Origin: JAJDIA01 sp031555505
GTDB taxonomy: Bacteria; Bacteroidota; Bacteroidia; Bacteroidales; Tannerellaceae
Direction of reading: 5' to 3'
Assembly: GCA_031555505.1 (NCBI GenBank)
Contig: JAVBUH010000003.1
Span: forward strand, 1 to 64,000
Length of the DNA stretch: 64,000 bases
Within the stretch, counting starts at the first letter, position 1. Each line of letters opens with the position of its first letter. Shown in pieces: positions 43,949 to 51,497 of this stretch. Position numbers and translations under genes: made by a program. A model generated the notes under the pieces. It worked only from the letters and a program-made list of their open reading frames with translations, was not told where the DNA came from and made no database searches.

Positions 43949-45907
43949 ATGCAAGTCAAAAATGTTAATCGTAGAGAAGACCCTTTACAAATTGTGCTGG
44001 ATAATACCATGTCGTCTGTGTATGTGTGCGATTTAAGCACTTACGAGATTATTTTTGCCAATAAGGCGCTGAAATCAAAGTATACCCACGAAATTGAAGG
44101 ACAAAAATGCTGGAAAGTATTATCCAATTTTGATGGGCCATGCCCATTCTGTAAATTGAAGGAAGTAATGAAACAGCCGTTGGGTATCCCGTATGTATGG
44201 GAAAACCATAATGTTGTTTTAAAACGATGGTTTCATATCAGCCAATCTTATTTAACGTGGATAGACGGACGGAATGTGCATCTGGTCACATTAACCGATG
44301 TGACCGATATCAAGAACCATGAACTCCAACTGCAAGACTACAAAGTCAAGTTGGAAGAATTGTTGAAGGAAAAAACCGAGAGTGAAGAAAAGTTGCAATC
44401 CATCAACGACAATATGCCCGATGCCTTTTCATTCCAGTTGTTGAGAAGAAAGGGGAATTCCCCCATAATGCTATATGCGGGTAAAGGTATCGAGCAAATC
44501 TGCGGGTTAAAAACGGAAGAGTTGATGAATAACACTTCCCTGCTTTATAAACAATTACATCCTGCCGATTCGCTAAAACTCACCCAGGCAATCGAACGGG
44601 AAAAGCCTTTCATTCTGGAACTGCGCTATACCAATCCGGCGACTTCGGAATTGAAATATCTTGAGTTTTCGGAAAAACCCAGGCAGAATTATGCCGATCA
44701 GATTGTATGGGACGGACTGGTCATAGACATTACCAAACGTAAACTAATTGAAAACAAGCTACGCCAATCGCAGGAAGAGCTTCTGAAGACCAACCTGGTG
44801 AACCAAATCAGCACCAACCTGGTGAATGGGGCCATTTACCGCTCCCGCCTCACCCCTTCGGGACATCTTAGCCTCGATTTTGTTTCCAGCAATGTAGAGC
44901 AGTTGTCGTCTGGGATCACTGCCGAGGCAATGGAAAAGGACTTAAACATATTTTTTAACCATGTCCATCCGGACGAACGGAAAGAAGTAGAAGCCCAAAT
45001 ACGCCATAATAACAGCCTGCTGGAATCTGCATCCTTAACCTTTCGGTATATCAGCGGCAATAAAGTACGTTGGTATAAAATACAGTCAATGGGCAGTATG
45101 GACAAAGACGATATCGTTCACGACGGTATCCTGCTCGACATTACCGATCAGAAACAATTGGAAGAAGAGCTGATCAAAGAACGTGACCGCGCGGAAGAAT
45201 CGGATAAGCTGAAGACTACCTTTATGGCTAACATGAGCCATGAGATACGTACGCCGATGAATGCCATCCTGGGTTTCCTCGAACTGATCTTCTCCGAAGA
45301 TATCCTCCTGGAAGACGATATGAAAAAGAATTTTGTCCGGATCATCACCGATAATGCAAACCAACTGATGGGCTTGATCAACGACCTGCTGGATATATCC
45401 AAACTGGATGCCGGACAGGTAAAGATCAATCCGATGACAGACGACCTGGATAAATTGATCCGTGATGTGCACACCTCCTTTCTGACATCAGGTACGAGCC
45501 TGCTGGAAAAAGATATCGATTTGATATATGATATACCCGAAGAAGGTAAGCAAACGATGTACTGCCTCGACTTCTTCCGTTTGCGGCAGATTTTGAATAA
45601 CCTGATTGGCAATGCCATCAAGTTTACCGACAAAGGTCATGTGAAGTATGGATACCATGTCAAAAACCGGGAATTACATTTCTATGTGGAAGATACCGGT
45701 ATCGGTATATCACCGGATAAAATAGCCGAGATCGGACGTCCCTTCCACCAGGTACACGATCAGTCGAAAGCCGTTCAGTATGGCGGAACGGGTATTGGAC
45801 TTGCCATCTCCAAGAACCTGATCGAATTGATGGGGGGCAGCTTACAGATCCATTCGGTGTTTGGGAAAGGAACCCGATTCGAATTTGTCCTTTCCCCCGT
45901 GGAATAG
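43949..45907 (+). CDS. PAS-domain sensor histidine kinase 2, tandem paralogue
   Basis: A 652-residue cytoplasmic kinase built like its upstream neighbour: PAS with KCWK and GPCPFCK, coiled coil (KVKLEELLKEKTESEEKL), PAS repeats, HisKA with His431 in MANMSHEIRTPMNAILGF, and HATPase with NLIGNAIKFT and GGTGIGLAISKNL. The two are clearly products of a duplication, but the middle PAS regions differ more than the kinase cores, which suggests different signals or partners. A terminator hairpin follows the stop by about 110 bases. Confidence 0.92.
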   Translation: MQVKNVNRREDPLQIVLDNTMSSVYVCDLSTYEIIFANKALKSKYTHEIEGQKCWKVLSNFDGPCPFCKLKEVMKQPLGIPYVWENHNVVLKRWFHISQSYLTWIDGRNVHLVTLTDVTDIKNHELQLQDYKVKLEELLKEKTESEEKLQSINDNMPDAFSFQLLRRKGNSPIMLYAGKGIEQICGLKTEELMNNTSLLYKQLHPADSLKLTQAIEREKPFILELRYTNPATSELKYLEFSEKPRQNYADQIVWDGLVIDITKRKLIENKLRQSQEELLKTNLVNQISTNLVNGAIYRSRLTPSGHLSLDFVSSNVEQLSSGITAEAMEKDLNIFFNHVHPDERKEVEAQIRHNNSLLESASLTFRYISGNKVRWYKIQSMGSMDKDDIVHDGILLDITDQKQLEEELIKERDRAEESDKLKTTFMANMSHEIRTPMNAILGFLELIFSEDILLEDDMKKNFVRIITDNANQLMGLINDLLDISKLDAGQVKINPMTDDLDKLIRDVHTSFLTSGTSLLEKDIDLIYDIPEEGKQTMYCLDFFRLRQILNNLIGNAIKFTDKGHVKYGYHVKNRELHFYVEDTGIGISPDKIAEIGRPFHQVHDQSKAVQYGGTGIGLAISKNLIELMGGSLQIHSVFGKGTRFEFVLSPVE

Positions 45908-46020
45908 AACGGAGTAATTCGGCCATAGGCCCGAGGGGCTGGCACTGCCTGCCTTCGATAAGGGAGATGTAACAATCCCGCAATCGCCACAAAAAAGATA
46001 ATAACGATCCAAAACGATCG

Positions 46021-46080
46021 TCATAATGTTCGTTTTGGATCATCATAATCTTCGTTTTCGAACATTATGATCTTTTTTTT
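46021..46080 (+). terminator. Terminator after the tandem kinases, with internal direct repeat
   Basis: TCATAATGTTCG at 46021-46032 pairs perfectly with CGAACATTATGA at 46059-46070, followed by TCTTTTTTTT. The left arm and loop contain two near copies (about 21 bases each) of a CATAATnTTCGTTTT unit, so the hairpin appears to have grown by duplication. Confidence 0.75.
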
Positions 46081-46081
46081 C

Positions 46082-46103
46082 GAAGACCATGGTCTTTTTT
46101 TTC
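46082..46103 (+). terminator. Second palindrome with T run
   Basis: AAGACCATGGTCTT at 46083-46096 is a perfect palindrome followed by TTTTTTCTG. It lies directly behind the first terminator, so the two form a tandem stop. Confidence 0.5.
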
Positions 46104-46130
46104 TGCGTCCCTGGTGATGTTGAAGGGTAG

Positions 46131-46147
46131 TTCTAATGACATTAGAA
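46131..46147. repeat. Short inverted repeat TTCTAAT-GAC-ATTAGAA
   Basis: A perfect 7-bp inverted repeat with a three-base spacer between the kinase terminators and the epimerase gene. It may be a binding site or chance. Confidence 0.35.
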
Positions 46148-46230
46148 AGGCTACAAAACACCTATGCATAGCTCCACAACTTGACAGGTTGATCCCTTTA
46201 AAAGAAGCAGAAGGAAATAGGCAGATAAGG

Positions 46231-47403
46231 TTACTTACTCTGCACTTTCGCCAGAAGCCATTCCCTGATCCGGCTACAAGCCTGCCCATCCCCATACGGA
46301 TTCACCGCACGGCTCATTTGTTCATAGTAGGCCGGATCATCCAGCAGGCGGGAAGTCTCCCCCGTGATCTTGCCATAATCCGTCCCTACCAACTTCACGG
46401 TCCCTGCATCGAGCGCTTCAGGCCGTTCGGTCGTATCGCGCATCACCAGCACAGGTTTTCCCAACCCCGGCGCTTCTTCCTGGATACCACCACTATCGGT
46501 TAATACCAGCGTGGATTGCTCCATCAGGAACACAAACGGCAGGTATTCCAGTGGTTCGATAAAGAACATGTTCGGAAGTTGCACATTGCCAAACATCTCT
46601 TGTATCGGTTTTCGCACATTCGGATTGAGATGCATCGGATACACGAAATCCACCTCCGGATACTGACCGGCCAACCAGCGGAACGCTTGGCACATGCGGA
46701 TAAAGCCGTCGCCAAAGTTCTCACGCCGGTGCCCGGTGATCAGCACCAGCCGGCGACTATACCCTTCCGTCAGGCGAGACACGTCATACCCTGAAGCCAG
46801 CAGCGTAACCGTCAATCCGGCAACAAGCGATTGATCCTGCCGGATCTTCTCCACCACTAGGTAAAGGGCATCGATCACCGTATTCCCCGTTACCAGGATC
46901 GTATCTTTTTTCACCCCTTCCTGCAGGAGGTGCTGTCGGCCCAACGGCGTAGGCGAAAAATGATACGTTGCAATCCGTCCTGTAATCAACCGGTTCATCT
47001 CTTCGGGCCAAGGGCTATATATATTGTGTGTACGCAAGCCTGCCTCCACATGGCCGACAGGAATCTGCTGGTAGAAAGCCGACAGGGCTGCCGCCGTAGA
47101 CGTTGTGGTGTCTCCATGCACCAGCACCATATCCGGCTGTGCCTCCTTCAGCACATCCCGCATACCGGTCAGCACACGCGCCGTCACATCGTAGAGGTCC
47201 TGCCCCTGCTTCATGATATTCAGGTCGTAGTCGGGCTTGATATCGAACAGGTGCAACACCTGATCGAGCATCTCCCGGTGTTGCCCGGTGACGCACACAA
47301 GGGTTCTGAACTGTTCGGGATGTTGCTGAAGTTCCTTCACCAAAGGAGCCATTTTAATGGCTTCGGGACGGGTGCCGAAGACGAGCATGATGGTTGGCGG
47401 CAT
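46231..47403 (-). CDS. wecB: UDP-N-acetylglucosamine 2-epimerase (non-hydrolysing)
   Basis: A 390-residue cytoplasmic enzyme that interconverts UDP-GlcNAc and UDP-ManNAc for surface polysaccharides. Signatures: VFGTRPEAIKMAPLV at the N-terminus, VHGDTTTSTAAAL, GHVEAGLRT, TGNTVIDALY, GHRRENFGDG, and TDSGGIQEEAPGLGKPVLVMRDTTERPEA. The length is standard. There are no glycan-synthesis genes beside it, so it stands as a lone gene here. Its upstream sequence has only a near-match promoter box. Confidence 0.93.
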   Translation of the reverse strand: MPPTIMLVFGTRPEAIKMAPLVKELQQHPEQFRTLVCVTGQHREMLDQVLHLFDIKPDYDLNIMKQGQDLYDVTARVLTGMRDVLKEAQPDMVLVHGDTTTSTAAALSAFYQQIPVGHVEAGLRTHNIYSPWPEEMNRLITGRIATYHFSPTPLGRQHLLQEGVKKDTILVTGNTVIDALYLVVEKIRQDQSLVAGLTVTLLASGYDVSRLTEGYSRRLVLITGHRRENFGDGFIRMCQAFRWLAGQYPEVDFVYPMHLNPNVRKPIQEMFGNVQLPNMFFIEPLEYLPFVFLMEQSTLVLTDSGGIQEEAPGLGKPVLVMRDTTERPEALDAGTVKLVGTDYGKITGETSRLLDDPAYYEQMSRAVNPYGDGQACSRIREWLLAKVQSK

Positions 47404-48120
47404 AAGGATAGGTATTAGCGTTTGTTATCTTGTTGCTCGTAAAGTTACATAAGATCAACGGCAACGCCTATTCAATTCCTTCGCTATATGTCCCAGTTTG
47501 GAGAAAAGTAAATCAGCGTAGAGCATCCGTTCCAAAAGCCTGTTGGAATGCAGAAAAAAATTCAAGCCGGCATGTCCTTTACACCTTTCACAAAAAAATC
47601 CGCCAATATCCACCAAACCGGCATCCCATCAGATAAAAACACCATCCCCCGGAAAGAATCACCTTCCGGTGACTATGCAGGTACCCGCACACGAACAGAA
47701 GCTGGCGTGTGAAATTCGCTTTTCTCATTTCATAATTATTAATTATAAAAACATTTTTATTAATATTAATTAATAAAAATTCTACGCCATTTATATTAAA
47801 TACGCGCCAGACAAAGGTGAACATAAATCTTTATAAAAAAAATATAATTGGGTACATGATATGCAGTAAATGATTTATATTTGCATCGTCATTCGAATTG
47901 CTACAACAGTTGGACTTTATAATATATATTATATATATTATACTACATTTTTTTAGCCATATAAACAGATGCATATTTTTCGACTACTTCCATACAAACA
48001 GTTTTCAAAATTCAGAAAAAACATATAGCAGCTATTAAAAACACTTTACTTTTCACGATACGAACATGAAAAAGAGCCTAAATAATAAATAAAACAAAAA
48101 AAAAAGAAAAACATTACATT
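47404..48120. other. Long AT-rich intergenic region before the AraC gene
   Basis: About 700 bases without a supported gene. It holds several AT palindromes: 47732-47746 (ATAATT-ATT-AATTAT), 47754-47779 (11-bp arms with core TTTTTATTAAT, loop ATTA) and a TATATA run near 47920-47942. A TAtaTTTG promoter box is at 47876-47883, leaving a leader of about 235 bases before the AraC gene. The long leader and bendable DNA suggest a regulated promoter. Confidence 0.5.
47876..47883 (+). promoter_or_regulatory. -7 box (TAtaTTTG) of the AraC-family gene
   Basis: TATATTTG at 47876-47883, the only consensus box in the long upstream region. It would give a leader of about 230 bases. Confidence 0.5.
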
Positions 48121-48981
48121 ATGTATATCGAAAAAGACAAATTATTGTACACGAACGAACATTTCTCATGCGGAAACTACAGTAACGGAGGAAATGGTTT
48201 TGTGGAAATCCTGGAATACGCCCAGGGAGAGGTAAGAGATCGCTTGTTCAACGATAGTGAACTGGGGTTTATCATCAAAGGCAAAGTACAGATCAGTGTA
48301 AACGAGATAAAGGATTTTCCGGTTGGTGAAGAGAAGATCATCATCTCGCCTATGGGAACAAGATTCAGGGTGGAAGCGACAGAAGCCACGACAGTGCTGG
48401 TATTTCACATGAAATACACGATGCAACTTTGCGAAGCGTTTCGCTACGACAGCCTTGCATACGAACAAGTTCCCAACATAGACAGTGAGATCAAGACACT
48501 CGGTTTCAACCCGGCTATCCGTAAATTCATCGGCGATCTGACGGATCGTTTCAACGACGGCCTGAAGTGCAAGCATTATCTGGAGATCAAACTATCAGAA
48601 TTCTTCTTTCTGCTTCGGGCCTATTACACCAAAGAAGAACTTGCCGCTTTTTTCTACCGGCTTATGACGAGTGATCTTCCTTTCAGGGAGCTTATCCTGC
48701 AAAACTACACGAAGGTCAAATCGGTTAAAGAACTTGCCGACCTGGCCCATTATTCCGAAACCGGGTTCCATAAACGATTCAAAAAAGTCTTCGGAGAATC
48801 GCCTTCGGAATGGTTGAACAGGGAAAAAGCCAATATGCTTCGCCATGAACTTATGATGTCGCAAATTCCGCTAAAAATGGTAAGTGACCAATTTGATTTT
48901 TCATCTGTTTCCCACCTGAATAAATTTTGCAAAAAACATTTTAAGGCAACTCCGTTACAGATACGGAACGGCAAAAATTGA
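48121..48981 (+). CDS. AraC-family transcription regulator of the fimbrial operon
   Basis: A 286-residue regulator. Residues about 1-110 look like a cupin-type sensing domain (GYIK-like FIIKGKVQISVNEI, IISPMGTRFRVEA), and 195-285 hold two helix-turn-helix motifs of the AraC type (VKELADLAHYSETGFHKRFKKVFGESPSEWLNREK and MVSDQFDFSSVSHLNKFCKKHFKATP). It ends 158 bases before the fimbrillin gene and faces the same way, so it is the likely activator of the fimbrial genes. The ligand is unknown. Confidence 0.9.
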   Translation: MYIEKDKLLYTNEHFSCGNYSNGGNGFVEILEYAQGEVRDRLFNDSELGFIIKGKVQISVNEIKDFPVGEEKIIISPMGTRFRVEATEATTVLVFHMKYTMQLCEAFRYDSLAYEQVPNIDSEIKTLGFNPAIRKFIGDLTDRFNDGLKCKHYLEIKLSEFFFLLRAYYTKEELAAFFYRLMTSDLPFRELILQNYTKVKSVKELADLAHYSETGFHKRFKKVFGESPSEWLNREKANMLRHELMMSQIPLKMVSDQFDFSSVSHLNKFCKKHFKATPLQIRNGKN

Positions 48982-49055
48982 TAAAATCCATACAGTTTAC
49001 CGAATTGTACAATAACTGTAATGCTATGTAGAAAATAGGTTTTCGGAATGACCAA

Positions 49056-49063
49056 TATATTTG
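49056..49063 (+). promoter_or_regulatory. -7 box (TAtaTTTG) of the fimbrial operon
   Basis: TATATTTG at 49056-49063, 76 bases before the fimbrillin ATG, the same box as before the AraC gene. No good -33 element is visible, which fits dependence on an activator. Confidence 0.55.
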
Positions 49064-49139
49064 CACCGTGAAAATCCGGGGGAAATTTCAACATTAAACA
49101 ACAGGTATCCCCCATCATTAAAAACAAACTATCAAGTAA

Positions 49140-50441
49140 ATGAAAACAGTTAAAATTCTCAGTGTTATTGCCGCAGCATCACTCCTTTGGGTGAGCTGCA
49201 ACAATGAAAATCTCGATCAACTTGCAATCGCAGACAATGCAAAAGCTACCTATGTACAGGTGAATGTCTCTTATCCACAAACCACTGTAACCCGTGCAGT
49301 TAACGACCCGACTGCAACGGCCTACGAAGTCAAACTCCATACAGTGGATGTCTTTATATTCGACGCCGCCAGTAATACGTTGGTAAAACGCCAACAACTT
49401 GCTTCCTCCGATTTCAGCACCGTATCTTCAGGCAGTGCTCAAAACGACCTCTATGCAGCCATTACCAAGATCGCTACCACCACCGGCCCGAAGAAGATTT
49501 TTGTAGGGCTTAACCTTCCCGCCTCATTTCCCGAAGTATCTTCAGTAGGTGAGTTGAAAGCCAATTGGGGGACAGGGTTGAACCAACTTGTAACGGAAGA
49601 CGGTATCGCGATGTTTTCTGCTGTCGAAACCAACAAGACCCTGGTCGAAACAACCGACCCCACTTATGCCGACAATAACATATTCACCATTCCGGTGGAA
49701 CGTATGGTGGCCAAAGTGGCTGTTGAAGACGGCGGAATATCCACCACGGTAATCGGCGGTACCGTTTCGGACGTGCAATTTGCCATCCACACATCCAATA
49801 AATTGCTTTTCCCAATGAAAAATGCAGCGAGTGGTGTTGTGAAAGACCCCAACTGGGCTATGGGAAGCTATTTGGCAACGATGTTTGAAAACTTCAGCGA
49901 TTATGCACCCATCAACCTTGCCGGAACCTCTGGTATAAATGGTGCAAAAGCCAATCTGCTGACGGCAAAGTATGCTCCCGAAAACACCAGCGAGGCCCAT
50001 CTGCAAAAGGAAACCACTTATGCTTCGATCCGCGCCAAATTCGTACCCAATCAGTTCTTCAACGCCACCGGAGTTTCCAAAGGCAGCAATGCGGGACAGC
50101 CTGCCAAGACCTTCTGGATCGTGACCGGTGCTGACGGAACTCGTGGGTTCTACGATGTAAAGACCGAAGCAGAAACATATATCGCTAACAACGGTGGGAC
50201 TATAAGTGCACCTTATACCGATGGCTACTGCTACTATCAGGCATACCTCAATCCCAAGAACGGTTACAATACCATCCGCAACGAGTTTTACCACGTAGTC
50301 ATCACAAAGATCAGCGGCCCGGGCAAACCCGATCCTGATCCCAAAGACCCGGAACTTCCTGTTGAAACACCTACGGATATTACCGTCAGCGTAGAGATCA
50401 TTGCATGGACCTACCTGGCTGACAATTACGAACTTAATTGA
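49140..50441 (+). CDS. Major fimbrillin (FimA/Mfa1-like) lipoprotein
   Basis: A 433-residue fimbrial subunit. The lipoprotein signal ends LLWVSC with Cys20. A basic site in TTVTRAVND near residue 53 resembles the place where outer-membrane gingipain-like proteases cut prefimbrillins to free the donor-strand groove. The conserved LHTVDVFIFDAASNTL segment and the C-terminal TDITVSVEIIAWTYL strand (the last one acts in donor-strand polymerisation) fit the family. It is the first of four fimbrial genes; a hairpin after its stop may set it apart in amount. Confidence 0.85.
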   Translation: MKTVKILSVIAAASLLWVSCNNENLDQLAIADNAKATYVQVNVSYPQTTVTRAVNDPTATAYEVKLHTVDVFIFDAASNTLVKRQQLASSDFSTVSSGSAQNDLYAAITKIATTTGPKKIFVGLNLPASFPEVSSVGELKANWGTGLNQLVTEDGIAMFSAVETNKTLVETTDPTYADNNIFTIPVERMVAKVAVEDGGISTTVIGGTVSDVQFAIHTSNKLLFPMKNAASGVVKDPNWAMGSYLATMFENFSDYAPINLAGTSGINGAKANLLTAKYAPENTSEAHLQKETTYASIRAKFVPNQFFNATGVSKGSNAGQPAKTFWIVTGADGTRGFYDVKTEAETYIANNGGTISAPYTDGYCYYQAYLNPKNGYNTIRNEFYHVVITKISGPGKPDPDPKDPELPVETPTDITVSVEIIAWTYLADNYELN

Positions 50442-50451
50442 TGCATACAAC

Positions 50452-50519
50452 TGATGCAGGGAGTATTTCCGGTCGAATGGAAGCTATCCGTAAAGACTAT
50501 CTGAGTATTCCCTGTATCA
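50452..50519 (+). repeat. Intercistronic hairpin after the major fimbrillin gene
   Basis: Fifteen bases at 50452-50466 (core TGATGCAGGGAGTAT) pair with 50505-50519 with three G-U pairs and no mismatch, loop 38 bases. It begins 11 bases after the fimbrillin stop. There is no strong T run, so it may shield the upstream mRNA or slow read-through into the anchor gene. Confidence 0.55.
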
Positions 50520-50561
50520 TCTTTCGATTACACACAACCACTTAGTATAACAAAACAAATA

Positions 50562-51485
50562 ATGAACCGTATCAAGATATCATGCACGTTGATCCTGTAC
50601 CTGCTCTCTGTAGTTTCGTGCATCAGGGAAGACCTTGCCCCCTGTCCTCAGAACATGAACCACTTGCAATTCGAATTCTCGTATGACGGTATGCGGGAAT
50701 TACATGACGACGAACTCTATATGGCCGATGTCTATGTATTCGACCACGATGACAGGCTTGTTGCCCGACAGGAAATTGCCAACCCCGTCATCAGCCACAT
50801 TTACACCGCAGATTTCAACCTCGAAACAGGTGATTACAGCATCGTGGTATGGTTTAACCAGGTAGCCCCCTACTCCACCAGAGGATTCGAGGCCATCCGG
50901 TCTGCCAAACAGGAAGCTGAAATGCATCTGGATGTACCCTCCGACCGCTGTATCAGCGCTATACTACCAACGCAACTCTATGGTTTTCAAAAATTTGAAT
51001 CTATGAACAACAAAGGCGACCAACACATTACAATACCGTTAACGGAGAACACCAACCGGATAAACCTGACTGTTCGCGGTCTGGCTAAAAATGAACATAC
51101 CTATTCCTATAGCATTGCGGACAATAACGGTAACTATTATTTTGACAACACGTTTGCTCCCTGCGAGGAGTTCCAATATACCACCACCACTCACTTTGGT
51201 GATAGCAATGTGTTGACCAGTTCACTCACAGTCCTCCGCCTGGCGGAAAACCGTCACCCGAAGTTATCGTTTCGTGACGTGACTACCGGAAAAACGATAT
51301 ATCCCTACCGTCCCGGACAAATCCACGACCTGATCGAAATGATATCGATTGCTTATGCCAACGGGCCACGGATAGATTTTGACAAAACACATGTATATGA
51401 TATCGTTATTTCTTTCGATTCGAATATGACCGTATCCATCATTGTCAATGGATGGGAATTAACGCTCGACGAGCGGGAACTATAA
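50562..51485 (+). CDS. FimB/Mfa2-family fimbrial anchor lipoprotein
   Basis: A 307-residue lipoprotein (signal ending SVVSC, Cys20) of the FimB/Mfa2 family, which anchors the fimbria in the outer membrane and limits its length. Family features are CPQNMNHLQFEFSYD, ELYMADVYVFDHDDRLV, a FNLETGDYSIVVWFN strand and the C-terminal VSIIVNGWEL. It lies 120 bases after the major subunit gene and 12 before the large accessory gene. Confidence 0.88.
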   Translation: MNRIKISCTLILYLLSVVSCIREDLAPCPQNMNHLQFEFSYDGMRELHDDELYMADVYVFDHDDRLVARQEIANPVISHIYTADFNLETGDYSIVVWFNQVAPYSTRGFEAIRSAKQEAEMHLDVPSDRCISAILPTQLYGFQKFESMNNKGDQHITIPLTENTNRINLTVRGLAKNEHTYSYSIADNNGNYYFDNTFAPCEEFQYTTTTHFGDSNVLTSSLTVLRLAENRHPKLSFRDVTTGKTIYPYRPGQIHDLIEMISIAYANGPRIDFDKTHVYDIVISFDSNMTVSIIVNGWELTLDEREL

Positions 51486-51497
51486 AAATGACAAACA

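Noticed and set aside
47430..47824. Short open frames in the AT-rich region upstream of the AraC gene
   Set aside because: They are low-complexity or shadow frames on both strands without start signals or conserved wording.
47876..48120. Invertible promoter for the fimbrial regulator
   Set aside because: No pair of long inverted repeats flanks the promoter box as needed for site-specific inversion, and no recombinase gene is near.
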